A DNA stretch of 64,000 nt from the NCBI RefSeq assembly GCF_009857135.1, contig NZ_CP047318.1, forward strand, positions 1,302,001-1,366,000, read 5' to 3'. The stretch is from Streptomyces sp. HM190. GTDB taxonomy: Bacteria > Actinomycetota > Actinomycetes > Streptomycetales > Streptomycetaceae. Position numbers and translations under genes: made by a program. A model generated the notes under the pieces. It made no database searches. It was not told the DNA's origin and was given only the letters and a program-made list of their open reading frames with translations. This document shows positions 24,515-33,063 of this stretch, one piece after another (positions within the stretch are counted from its first letter, which is position 1; the number at the start of each line of letters is the position of its first letter).

Positions 24515-26185
24515 ATGGAGACAACGCTGCGAGGCGTCGGTGTAAGCCACGGTGTGGCGATCGGCGAGGTTCGGCACATGGGCACGGCGGTACTGGAGCC
24601 GCCGGCCAAGCAGATACCGGCAGAGGACGCGGAGCGCGAGCAGGGACGGGCCCGCAAGGCCGTGGACGCCGTCGCGGCCGACCTGATGGCGCGGGGCAAT
24701 CTGGCGGGCGGCGAGGCCCAGGCGGTGCTCGAGGCCCAGGCGCTGATGGCCCAGGACCCGGAACTGATGGCGGACGTGGAGCGTCGCATCGCCGTGGGGA
24801 GCACGGCGGAGCGGGCGGTCTACGACGCGTTCGCCGCGTACCGGGCCCTGCTGGCCGGCGCCGGTGAGTACCTCGCGGGCCGGGTCGCCGACCTCGACGA
24901 CGTGCGGAACCGCATCGTCGCCCGGTTGCTCGGGGTGCCGATGCCCGGTGTGCCGGACAGTGACGAGCCGTACGTCCTCATCGCCCGCGACCTGGCGCCC
25001 GCTGACACCGCGCTGCTCGACCCGACGCTCGTCCTCGGGTTCGTCACCGAGGAAGGCGGGCCGACCAGTCACAGCGCGATCCTGGCGCGGGCGCTCGGTG
25101 TCCCGGCGGTCGTGGCGCTGCCGGGCGCCGGGGAGATCGCCGAGGGCACCGTGATCGCCGTGGACGGAAGCACCGGGGAGATCTTCGTGAACCCGAGCAC
25201 GGCCAAGAAGGCCGAACTGGAGGCCGCGGCCGCGGAGCGCAGGGCCGCGCTCGCCGCGTCCAGTGGGCCGGGAGCCACCTCCGACGGTCACAAGGTGCCG
25301 CTGCTCGCCAATGTAGGCGGCCCCGCCGACGTGCCGGCGGCCGTGGAGGCCGGGGCCGAGGGCGTCGGACTGTTCCGTACCGAGTTCCTCTTCCTGGACG
25401 ACAGCAAGCAGGCGCCGTCGGAGGAAAAGCAGGTCGAGGCATACCGGAAGGTGCTGGAGGCGTTCCCCGAGGGGCGCGTGGTCGTCCGCGTGCTCGACGC
25501 GGGCGCCGACAAGCCGCTGGACTTCCTGACGCCGGCCGACGAGCCGAACCCCGCGCTCGGTGTGCGGGGGCTGCGGACGCTGCTGGACCACCCCGAGGTG
25601 CTGCGCACGCAGCTGACGGCGCTCGCCAGGGCCGCCGAGGGGCTGCCGGTGTACCTGGAGGTCATGGCGCCGATGGTCGCCGACCGCACGGACGCGAAGG
25701 CGTTCGCCGACGCGTGCCGTGAGGCCGGGCTGCGGGCCAAGTTCGGGGCCATGGTCGAGATCCCCTCGGCGGCTCTGCGGGCGCGGTCGATCCTGCAGGA
25801 GGTGGAGTTCCTGTCGCTGGGGACCAATGACCTCGCGCAGTACACGTTCGCGGCCGACCGGCAGGTGGGTGCGGTGTCGAGGCTGCAGGATCCGTGGCAG
25901 CCCGCGCTGCTCGACCTGGTCGCGCTGTCCGCGGAGGCGGCGAAGGCCGAGGGCAAGAGTTGCGGTGTGTGCGGTGAGGCGGCTTCGGATCCGCTGCTCG
26001 CGTGTGTGCTGACGGGTCTGGGCGTCACCTCCCTTTCGATGGGTGCGGCGTCGATCCCCTATGTGCGGGCGACGCTGGCGAAGTACACGCTGGCTCAGTG
26101 CGAGCGTGCCGCGGCCGCCGCTCGGGCCGCGGACACGGCCGAGGAGGCGCGCGGCGCGGCCCAGGCGGTGCTGTCGGGCGAATGA
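24515..26185 (+). CDS. ptsI: PTS enzyme I (phosphoenolpyruvate-protein phosphotransferase)
   Basis: This 556-residue enzyme autophosphorylates from PEP and donates to HPr. It shows GVGVSHGVAIG at the start, the phosphorylation-site loop GGPTSHSAILAR with H186, GLFRTEFLFL (around 285-294), the PEP-binding LSLGTNDLAQYTFAADR, and the catalytic cysteine C486 in GVCGEAASDP. Length is typical. ATG 24515 gives the family-typical METTLRGVGVS start; the frame opens 27 codons earlier inside the crr stop but lacks similarity there. It forms an operon with crr and ends in a strong terminator. Confidence 0.96.
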   Translation: METTLRGVGVSHGVAIGEVRHMGTAVLEPPAKQIPAEDAEREQGRARKAVDAVAADLMARGNLAGGEAQAVLEAQALMAQDPELMADVERRIAVGSTAERAVYDAFAAYRALLAGAGEYLAGRVADLDDVRNRIVARLLGVPMPGVPDSDEPYVLIARDLAPADTALLDPTLVLGFVTEEGGPTSHSAILARALGVPAVVALPGAGEIAEGTVIAVDGSTGEIFVNPSTAKKAELEAAAAERRAALAASSGPGATSDGHKVPLLANVGGPADVPAAVEAGAEGVGLFRTEFLFLDDSKQAPSEEKQVEAYRKVLEAFPEGRVVVRVLDAGADKPLDFLTPADEPNPALGVRGLRTLLDHPEVLRTQLTALARAAEGLPVYLEVMAPMVADRTDAKAFADACREAGLRAKFGAMVEIPSAALRARSILQEVEFLSLGTNDLAQYTFAADRQVGAVSRLQDPWQPALLDLVALSAEAAKAEGKSCGVCGEAASDPLLACVLTGLGVTSLSMGAASIPYVRATLAKYTLAQCERAAAAARAADTAEEARGAAQAVLSGE

Positions 26186-26206
26186 CCTCGCGTCGACCGG
26201 TTGGTC

Positions 26207-26240
26207 GAGGGGCGCTCCACCCGCGGGTGGGGCGCCCCTC
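26207..26240. terminator. Bidirectional terminator between ptsI and the convergent gene
   Basis: GAGGGGCGC-CCACCC pairs with GGGTGG-GCGCCCCTC around GCG with a single mismatch. It sits between convergent stop codons at 26185 and 26247. Confidence 0.85.
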
Positions 26241-26246
26241 GCGCGG

Positions 26247-27155
26247 TCAGTGGAGGTGTCCGTCCTTGGCGGTGCCGCCGCTTCCGAGGTCGTCTCCCAG
26301 GTCGGGCGGGGTGCAGTAGTCGACGCCGGACTCCGGGGAGACGAGGTCTCCGGACTCCACGTCGGTGCAGTAGGCGTCGAAGACCTCTCCCGCGGTGAGG
26401 GGTTCGAGGCCGTCGCCACGCAGGCGCCAGCCGTAGACGCGGTCGGTGGTGTCGGGCGAGCTGGTGCGCATGACGAGTCCGCCGGGGCTTCGGGTGGCGA
26501 TCCCGAGGGCGAGGACGGTGGCGAACTCCAGGGCCTCGGTCTCGTCCAGGCGGGTCGCTCCGTCAGGGTCCTGTTCGGCGCGGACGACGGCGACGAGTGC
26601 CTGGGGCTTGGAGGAGACGCTGCACACGAGGTGTCGTTCGCCCGGGGCGGCCGTGTCGAGGATGCGGGTGAGGAGGTCCATGGCCCGGGCGAAGGACGTG
26701 CGTCCGATGTCCTCGCCGCAGCAGGCGCAGGTGCCGATCTGGGCGAGCAGTGTGGTGGCGTACTCCCAGGTGGCCCTGCGGACCGCTTCGTCGATCAGGA
26801 CGGGGACGAGTTCGGTGAGGGGTTGTCCCTCGTAGGGGACGGCGGCGCCCGTCGCGGCCAGTTCGGCGGTGAAGCGGGTGCGGCTGGAGGGGATGTCCGG
26901 TTCGAGGCCCGTGTCGGTGCAGAACTCCGCGTACTCCTCGGGGTCGAAGAGGGCGACGGTGGTGTGGTTGCCCTGCTCGGCGCGGGTGCGGAGCAGGGCT
27001 TCCACTTGGTCGAGGTAGGTCGTGTGGTCGTCGAAGGTGAAGCTGCGGTAGCGCCGCATGGCGGTGAAGTCGTGCTCGTCCGCGAGCAGGCCGATGGTGC
27101 CCGCGATCTCTCGGCGCAGGACGCTTCGCATGCTCGGCCGGCCGGTGTGTGCCAT
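26247..27155 (-). CDS. Conserved hypothetical protein (302 aa)
   Basis: I do not recognise a named family. The 302-residue protein is soluble and acidic. Its features are MRSVLRREIAGTIGLLADEHDFTA-like opening (only part is shown here), FDDHTTYLDQVEALLRTRAEQ, LFDPEEYAEFCTDTG, a possible metal-binding CACCGED segment near the middle, and an acidic tail with DYCTPPDLGDDLG. There is no signal peptide or membrane segment. ATG 27155 has GGGGGAG 4 nt upstream. It lies convergent to ptsI and 104 bp downstream of the acetoacetyl-CoA synthetase stop-start region's other side, with no obvious functional link. Confidence 0.75.
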   Translation of the reverse strand: MAHTGRPSMRSVLRREIAGTIGLLADEHDFTAMRRYRSFTFDDHTTYLDQVEALLRTRAEQGNHTTVALFDPEEYAEFCTDTGLEPDIPSSRTRFTAELAATGAAVPYEGQPLTELVPVLIDEAVRRATWEYATTLLAQIGTCACCGEDIGRTSFARAMDLLTRILDTAAPGERHLVCSVSSKPQALVAVVRAEQDPDGATRLDETEALEFATVLALGIATRSPGGLVMRTSSPDTTDRVYGWRLRGDGLEPLTAGEVFDAYCTDVESGDLVSPESGVDYCTPPDLGDDLGSGGTAKDGHLH

Positions 27156-27259
27156 GGTCTCCCCCTGTGCGAGCAGTCGATCAATGCTCACTCACAGTAA
27201 CCGGGGCCACTGACAACGGGCGCGGGGCCGGTGTGCGGCCCCGCTGCGCAAGGTGTCCG

Positions 27260-29227
27260 TCAGGCTCGTTCGCGGGCCAGGCCCTCGTAGAAGCGCAGCA
27301 GGTCGACGTTGTCGATGGAGCCGGGGTTGACCGCCTTCTCCATGGGGGTGCCCTGGAGGAGGCGTTTGACGGGGACCTCGATGCGTTTGCCGGTGAGGGT
27401 GTGTGGGATGCCGGGGACCTCGATGATCTCGTCGGGCACATGGCGGGGGGAGAGCTGTTCGCGGATGGTGCGCTTGATGCGATCGAGGAGGGCTTCGTCG
27501 AGGGTCGCGCCCGGGGCGAGGTGTACGAAGAGGGGCATCCAGTAGCCGCCGTCGGGCTGTTCGATGCCGATGACGAGGGATTCCTTGATCTCCGGGAGTC
27601 GTTCGACCGCTTCGTAGATGTCGGCGGAGCCCATGCGCACGCCCTGGCGGTTGAGCGTGGAGTCGGAGCGGCCGTGGATGACGACGGAGCCCCGTGAGGT
27701 GACGGTGATCCAGTCGCCGTGGCGCCAGACGCCGGGGTAGGTGTCGAAGTAGCTGTCGTGGTACCGGGTGCCGTCGGGGTCGTTCCAGAAGTGGATCGGC
27801 ATGGACGGCATGGGGTTGGTGACGACGAGTTCGCCGACCTCGTCGGTGAGGGGTTTGCCGCTGGGGTCCCAGGACTGCAGGTCGGTGCCGAGGCAGGGTG
27901 CCTGGAGTTCGCCGATGTGGACGGGGAGGGTGGGGACGGCGCCGGCGAAGCAGGAGCAGACGTCGGTGCCGCCGCTGACGGAGGCGATCCACAGGTCCTC
28001 GCGGACCTCGTCGTGGAGCCAGCGGAAGCCGTCGGGCGGGAGCGGGGAGCCGGTGGTGCCGACGCACTGGACGCGGGAGAGGTCGTAGTCGCGGCCGGGG
28101 TGGACGCCGGCCTTGGCGCACGCCATGACATAGGCGGCGGAGGTGCCGAAGAGGGTGGCGCCGGTACGTTCGGCGACGCTCCACTGGGCGCCGGTGTCGG
28201 GGTATCCGGGGCTGCCGTCGTAGAGGACGACGGTGGTACCCGTGAGGAGGCCGGAGACGAGGAAGTTCCACATCATCCAGCCGGTGGAGGTGTACCAGAA
28301 GAAGCGGTCCTCGGGGCCGAGGTCGCAGTGCAGGCCGAGCTGTTTGAGGTGTTCGACCAGGATGCCTCCCTGGGACTGGACGAGGGCCTTGGGCAGGCCG
28401 GTGGTGCCGGAGGAGTAGAGCACCCACAGGGGGTGGTCGAAGGGGACCTGTTCGAAGGTCGGTTCGGTGTCCGCGGCGGTGAGGGCGGACCATTCCAGGG
28501 CCCTGTCGGGGGCGTCGGTGCCGAGAAGGGGGATGTGGACGACGGCGCGCAGGCTGGGCAGTTCGCGGCGGAGTTCGGCGACGGTGTCGCGGCGGTCGTG
28601 TTCCTTGCCGCCGTAGCGGTAGCCGTCGACGGTGAACAGGACGACGGGTTCGACCTGCTGGAAGCGGTCGAGGACGCTGCGGGCTCCGAAGTCGGGGGCG
28701 CAGGAGGTCCAGACGCCGCCGACGGCGGCCGTGGCGAGGAGGGCGACGACGGCCTGGGGGATGTTCGGGAGGTAGCCGCTGACGCCGTCTCCGGGGCGTA
28801 CGCCGAGGGCGCGCAGGGCGTCGGCGAGGGAGCCGACCTGGCGGCGTAGTTCGGCCCAGGTCACGGGGTGGGGTTCGTGGGTCTCGTCGACGTGGAGGAG
28901 GGCCGGTTCGTCGGCGCGGGTGGCGGCGGCGCGCAGGGCGTGTTCGGCGTAGTTGAGGGTGGCTCCGGGGAACCACTGGGCGCCGGGCATGGCGCGGTCA
29001 CCGAGCACGCGCGCGTAGGGGGTGGAGAAGCGTACGTCGAACCATTCGGTGACGGCTTTCCAGAAGGTCTCGAGTTCGTCGACGGACCAGCGGTGCAGGG
29101 CTGCGTACCCGCCGTCGGCTGGGGCTCCGTGGTGCTCGGCCGCCCAGGTGTGGAACTGGGTGATCCGGGCCCGGGCGATGCGGGCCGCGTCGGGCTGCCA
29201 GAGCGGCGAGGGGTTCGCTGAGGTCAT
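27260..29227 (-). CDS. acsA: Acetoacetyl-CoA synthetase
   Basis: This 655-residue member of the ANL adenylating superfamily activates acetoacetate to acetoacetyl-CoA through an acyl-AMP. Motifs visible are the P-loop YSSGTTGLPKALVQSQGG, WYTSTGWMMWN, GTTGSPLPPDGF and, near the end, HTLTGKRIEVPVKR. In that last motif the catalytic lysine K614 is the residue known to be acetylated in the S. lividans enzyme. The family is told from acetyl-CoA synthetase by length and by the N-terminal PLWQPDAARIARARITQF. ATG 29227 has GGGAG 7 nt upstream; the longer open frame has no support. It is divergent from the GH31 gene. Confidence 0.93.
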   Translation of the reverse strand: MTSANPSPLWQPDAARIARARITQFHTWAAEHHGAPADGGYAALHRWSVDELETFWKAVTEWFDVRFSTPYARVLGDRAMPGAQWFPGATLNYAEHALRAAATRADEPALLHVDETHEPHPVTWAELRRQVGSLADALRALGVRPGDGVSGYLPNIPQAVVALLATAAVGGVWTSCAPDFGARSVLDRFQQVEPVVLFTVDGYRYGGKEHDRRDTVAELRRELPSLRAVVHIPLLGTDAPDRALEWSALTAADTEPTFEQVPFDHPLWVLYSSGTTGLPKALVQSQGGILVEHLKQLGLHCDLGPEDRFFWYTSTGWMMWNFLVSGLLTGTTVVLYDGSPGYPDTGAQWSVAERTGATLFGTSAAYVMACAKAGVHPGRDYDLSRVQCVGTTGSPLPPDGFRWLHDEVREDLWIASVSGGTDVCSCFAGAVPTLPVHIGELQAPCLGTDLQSWDPSGKPLTDEVGELVVTNPMPSMPIHFWNDPDGTRYHDSYFDTYPGVWRHGDWITVTSRGSVVIHGRSDSTLNRQGVRMGSADIYEAVERLPEIKESLVIGIEQPDGGYWMPLFVHLAPGATLDEALLDRIKRTIREQLSPRHVPDEIIEVPGIPHTLTGKRIEVPVKRLLQGTPMEKAVNPGSIDNVDLLRFYEGLARERA

Positions 29228-29450
29228 GGGTCGGCTCCCGGACTGTGCGCGTCGTGTGCGTCGGGCGCGCACGAGCGGGGTGTGCGCGTGACGCGGCCAC
29301 CACGGACGATGCCATGTGATCGACTTCGGCACCAGGGTGTGCCGTGGTCGGGCGGCGGGTCGGGCGGTGACATGAAGTGTGCCGTCACCATGGGTGAACG
29401 GAAGTTGAACGACTCACACAAACGGGCCGGTCAATGGCAGGGTGAGCCGC

Positions 29451-31817
29451 ATGGACGGTCGTGACCTGGTGCGTTCGGTGAAGGCGATCGGTTCGGCGGG
29501 GGCGGTGCAAGGGCTGCGCACCGTCCGGGCCGCGTGGCGCAGGAGGCGCTCCGACGCCACCGGGTTGGTGGCGCGGGGTGCCGAGCGGGCGCGGGTGCCG
29601 GGGCCGGTGCGGGAGGTGGAGCCGGGGCCGGGCGGTGGGGTCGTGCGGTTCGACCGGGCGGAGCTGCGGATCACCGTCGATGTGAACGGGGCCGTGTTCT
29701 GGGGCTGGGACGGGGCCGTGCAGGAGCCGTCGTACGCCCTGGCGGGCCGGTGCCCGGAGCCGGACCCGCGGGCCGGGCTGGAGCCGGACAAGGACGGCGG
29801 CTGGCGGGTCGTGGCCGAGCGGGTGACGGTCGTGGTGTCGCGGCTCGGGGCGGTGGAGGTGTGTACGCCCGGTGGGGTGACGTTGCGGCGTGATCTGCCG
29901 CCCCGGTGGTGGGAGCCGGTGGGTGGGGGCGAGGCGCGGTGGACGCAGCGCTCGGAGGTCGCGGCCGATGCCCGGTTCTTCGGTCTGGGTGGGCGCGCGG
30001 CCGGGCCCCGGCTGCGTGACGGAACGTATCGGCTGTGGAACACGGATCCCGGGCACGCGTTCGGGCCGGGTGATGATCCGCTGTACGTCACGATGCCGGT
30101 GCAGATGGTGGTGGCCGACGCGGGGACGCATCTGGTGTTCCACGACTCCACGTGGGACGGCACAGTGACGTTGCGCGGGGGCGAGGAGGGCGCGGGGTCG
30201 GGGCACGACCGGGTCGGCACGTCGGAGCTGCGGATGTCCGGGGGGCCGCTGCGCTGCTGGGTGATCGTCGGTACTCCCGCGCGCGTGCTGCACGCGTGGG
30301 CGGCGCTCACGGGCGCTCCGGCGCTGCCGCCGGCGTGGGCGCTCGGGCACCATCACGCGCGGTGGGGGTTCGGCAGCGCGCAGGAGGTGCGGCGGGTGGT
30401 CGCGGGGTACCGGGAGCACGGGCTGCCGCTCGACGCGATCCATCTGGACATCGACCACTACGCCGGCCACCGGGTGTTCACGGTGGACGAGGAGCGCTTC
30501 CCGAAGCTGCCGGACCTCGCCGAGGAGTTGCGGGGGCAGGGCGTCCGGCTGGTGTCGATCGTCGACGCGGCGGTCAAGGCGGAGCCGGGCAACGCGGTCT
30601 ACGACAGCGGGACGGCGCAGGACGCGTTCGTGCGGGACGCCGCGGGGCGCGTCGTGGAGGGGCTGGTGTGGCCCGGGAAGTCGGTCTTCCCGGACTTCAC
30701 GCGGGCGCGTACGCGCGCGTGGTGGGGCGGTCTGTACGAGGAGAGGCTGACGCAGGGTTTCGCCGGGTTCTGGCACGACATGAACGAGCCGACGTCGTTC
30801 GTGGCGTTCGGGGAGAACACGCTGCCGCGGTCGGCCCGGCACGATCTGGAGGGCCGGGGCGGCGACCATCGGCAGGCGCACAACGTGTACGCGCTGTGCA
30901 TGGCGAGGGCGGGTTACGAGGGGCTGCGTGAGCTGGTGCCCGAGGAGCGGCCGTTCGTGTTCTCGCGTTCCGGGTGGGCCGGGATGCAGCGGTACGGGGG
31001 CGCGTGGTCCGGGGACGTGGCGACGGGCTGGCCGGGGCTGCGGGCGTCGCTGTCGCTGGTGCTGGGGCTCGGACTGTGCGGGGTGCCGTACTCGGGTCCG
31101 GATGTGGGCGGTTTCGACGGGAGCCCGTCGGCGGAGCTGTTCCTGCGATGGTTCCAGCTGGGGGCGTATCTGCCGTTGTTCCGTACGCACGCGAGCATGC
31201 GGGCGGGACGCAGGGAGCCGTGGGAGTTCGGGGACGAGGTCGTCGAGCACGCGCGCGTGGCGCTCGTCGAGCGGCGGCGGCTGCTGCCGTACTTCATGAC
31301 GCTGGCCCATTGGGCGCGGCGTACCGGGGCGCCGTATGTGCGGCCGGTGTGGTGGGGTGCGCCGGAGGACAGGGCGCTGCGGGACTGTGAGGACGCGTTC
31401 CTGCTGGGTGGCTGTCTGCTGGTGGCGCCGGTGCTGGAGCCGGGTGTGGACCGGCGTGCGGTGCGGCTGCCGCGGGGGTGCTGGTACGACACGGTGACCG
31501 GGAAGGCGTATCAGGGGCCCGGGCAGGTGGTGGTCGACGCGCCCTTGTCGCGGATCCCGGTTCTCGCGCGCGCGGGTGCCGTGCTGCCGGTCCGGGGCGC
31601 CGACGGCGGCCTGGAGCTGGAGGTGTGGGCACCCGCGCGCGGGCGGACGGGGGGCGGGCTCGTGGTGCCGGACGCGGGCGACGGCTGGGACGAGCCGGAG
31701 GTCGAGCGGTACACGACGCGCTGGGAGGGGCGGCGTGTGGTGGTGGAGCGGGACGGGGACGAGGGGCCGGTCGAGCCCGCGTACCCGGTGCGGGTGCGGG
31801 GGCTCGACCGGGACTGA
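29451..31817 (+). CDS. Glycoside hydrolase family 31 (alpha-glucosidase type)
   Basis: This 788-residue GH31 enzyme has no signal peptide and is probably cytoplasmic. It has a beta-sandwich N-domain (ADARFFGLGGRAAGPRLRDG is a family mark), then a TIM barrel with PPAWALGHHHARWGF, DAIHLDIDHYAGHRVFT, nucleophile aspartate in GFWHDMNEPTSF and acid/base aspartate in YGGAWSGDVATGW. The C-terminal beta domains include RAGAVLPV. GH31 members release terminal alpha-glucose or alpha-xylose; the substrate is not readable. I chose ATG 29451 with GGTGAG 4-9 nt upstream; GTG 29442 is a possible earlier start. Stops only 9 bp from the convergent Nudix gene. Confidence 0.9.
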   Translation: MDGRDLVRSVKAIGSAGAVQGLRTVRAAWRRRRSDATGLVARGAERARVPGPVREVEPGPGGGVVRFDRAELRITVDVNGAVFWGWDGAVQEPSYALAGRCPEPDPRAGLEPDKDGGWRVVAERVTVVVSRLGAVEVCTPGGVTLRRDLPPRWWEPVGGGEARWTQRSEVAADARFFGLGGRAAGPRLRDGTYRLWNTDPGHAFGPGDDPLYVTMPVQMVVADAGTHLVFHDSTWDGTVTLRGGEEGAGSGHDRVGTSELRMSGGPLRCWVIVGTPARVLHAWAALTGAPALPPAWALGHHHARWGFGSAQEVRRVVAGYREHGLPLDAIHLDIDHYAGHRVFTVDEERFPKLPDLAEELRGQGVRLVSIVDAAVKAEPGNAVYDSGTAQDAFVRDAAGRVVEGLVWPGKSVFPDFTRARTRAWWGGLYEERLTQGFAGFWHDMNEPTSFVAFGENTLPRSARHDLEGRGGDHRQAHNVYALCMARAGYEGLRELVPEERPFVFSRSGWAGMQRYGGAWSGDVATGWPGLRASLSLVLGLGLCGVPYSGPDVGGFDGSPSAELFLRWFQLGAYLPLFRTHASMRAGRREPWEFGDEVVEHARVALVERRRLLPYFMTLAHWARRTGAPYVRPVWWGAPEDRALRDCEDAFLLGGCLLVAPVLEPGVDRRAVRLPRGCWYDTVTGKAYQGPGQVVVDAPLSRIPVLARAGAVLPVRGADGGLELEVWAPARGRTGGGLVVPDAGDGWDEPEVERYTTRWEGRRVVVERDGDEGPVEPAYPVRVRGLDRD

Positions 31818-31826
31818 GCGTTCGGT

Positions 31827-32363
31827 TCAGATGTAGCGGCCGTCGAAGAACGCCTGTACCGCCAGGGTGTGCAGCGGGAAGGCGAGTTCGGTCGGTCTGC
31901 GCAGCAGGTGCCAGCCCTCCGTCTCGTCGGTGGCCTCGGGCGGCGGGAGGTTGGCTGCCGGGCGTTCGGGGAGCAGGCCGAACAGGAGCAGGTGGCCGTC
32001 GGGTGAGCTCATGGCGTCGGCGAGGCGGACGTCGCGGTCGGCCGCGCAGATGCCCGTCTCCTCCTTGAGCTCGCGGACGACGGCGTGCCGCCAGTCCTCC
32101 CGGTGGTCGATGAAGCCGCCGGGCAGGGCGGTGCCCCCGCGCGCGGGGGCGACGGTCCGTGTGATCACGACGAGGGCTGTGCCCTTGGTGTCGTACACGG
32201 GCTGGAGGGCCACCGCGACGGGGAGCGGATTGCGGTAGGCCACGGTGTGGCAGGACTCGCAGGTGCGGGGCCAGCCGGAAACGCCCTCACCGTAGGGCGC
32301 TCCGCAACTGGAACAATGCGAGTCCGGTGCGGAGTTGGCGGTTGGGTGTTGATTTGCGGACAC
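31827..32363 (-). CDS. Nudix hydrolase with N-terminal zinc ribbon
   Basis: This 178-residue protein has a CSSCG...CESCH zinc ribbon (about residues 17-39), then a Nudix domain with a perfect box: G-x5-E-x7-REL-x-EETGI within GGFIDHREDWRHAVVRELK. Zinc-ribbon Nudix proteins act on NAD(H)-like or other nucleoside diphosphate compounds; the substrate here is undetermined. It starts at GTG 32363 with almost no ribosome-binding sequence, so the mRNA may be leaderless. It is convergent with the GH31 gene (9 bp gap, no room for a terminator) and divergent from the zinc-ribbon/thiolase pair. Confidence 0.92.
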   Translation of the reverse strand: MSANQHPTANSAPDSHCSSCGAPYGEGVSGWPRTCESCHTVAYRNPLPVAVALQPVYDTKGTALVVITRTVAPARGGTALPGGFIDHREDWRHAVVRELKEETGICAADRDVRLADAMSSPDGHLLLFGLLPERPAANLPPPEATDETEGWHLLRRPTELAFPLHTLAVQAFFDGRYI

Positions 32364-32445
32364 GCGGCGGACTGTATCCGATCATCTGCTGGTCGTCCTG
32401 TCGGGGCGACGCTGTGCGCCACCGCGCGGGCGGGGACCGGTACGC

Positions 32446-32492
32446 GTGAGGGGCGGCCGGAACCACCCCCGTGGGCCCCGGCCGCCCCTCAC
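32446..32492. terminator. Strong hairpin inside a divergent promoter region
   Basis: GTGAGGGGCGGCCGG and its perfect complement (15 bp) flank a 17-nt loop. It looks like a Streptomyces terminator, yet both neighbouring genes point away from it. It could instead be an attenuator in the leader of the downstream gene (start 32617) or end an unseen short transcript. Confidence 0.5.
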
Positions 32493-32616
32493 GGGTACTG
32501 CGACGCCGGGAGGGGCCGGTTGGTTCGCTCCGGGACCTGCTCAATTCGAATCGCCCGTGACAGACTTCCGGCGAAACCTTCTGACGGTTCATCAGATCTG
32601 TTGCCGGGGAGGCGCT

Positions 32617-33063
32617 TTGTCGCGCGGTCGCACACCTGTGGTCACCGGCTGGTTCACCGGGGAGGGGGAGGAGTTCCGTCTTCTCGGCACGCGCTGCTCG
32701 GCGTGCGGTTCGGTGTTCTTCCCGCGCGAGGACGTCTTCTGCCGCAATCCGGGGTGCGGTGGGGGCGAGCTGCGGGAGGTGCCGCTGTCCCGACGGGGGC
32801 GCGTGTGGTCGTACACCGACGCCCGGTACCGGCCTCCGTCACCCTACGTGTCCGATCCGGAACTTCCATGGGAGCCGTATGCGTTGATCGCGGTGGAACT
32901 GGCCGCCGAGCGTCTCGTGGTGCTGGGGCAGGCGGTTCCCGGGGTCACCGTCGCCGATCTGGCGGTGGGCATGGAGGTGGAGGTCGTCCCCGGCGTGCTG
33001 AACGAGGACGCGGGGACGACCTGGACGACGTGGCACTGGCGGCCGACGGGGGTGACGGCGTGA
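32617..33063 (+). CDS. Zn-ribbon domain-containing OB-fold protein (DUF35), thiolase partner
   Basis: This 148-residue protein has a rubredoxin-like zinc ribbon (CSACGSVFFPREDVFCRNPGC) followed by an OB-fold with GRVWSYTDARYRPP, YALIAVELAAERLVVLGQ and VGMEVEVVPG. DUF35 proteins associate with thiolase-like or acyl-CoA enzymes, and the next gene overlaps it by 4 bp (GTGA), which supports a two-subunit complex. The start is uncertain: I use TTG 32617, which has GGGGAGG 4 nt upstream. Alternatives are GTG 32559 and GTG 32637. Confidence 0.8.
   Translation: MSRGRTPVVTGWFTGEGEEFRLLGTRCSACGSVFFPREDVFCRNPGCGGGELREVPLSRRGRVWSYTDARYRPPSPYVSDPELPWEPYALIAVELAAERLVVLGQAVPGVTVADLAVGMEVEVVPGVLNEDAGTTWTTWHWRPTGVTA

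Noticed and set aside
32541..32565. TTCGAATC, a T-loop-like sequence hinting at a tRNA
   Set aside because: No acceptor stem, anticodon stem or CCA-side pairing could be found around it.
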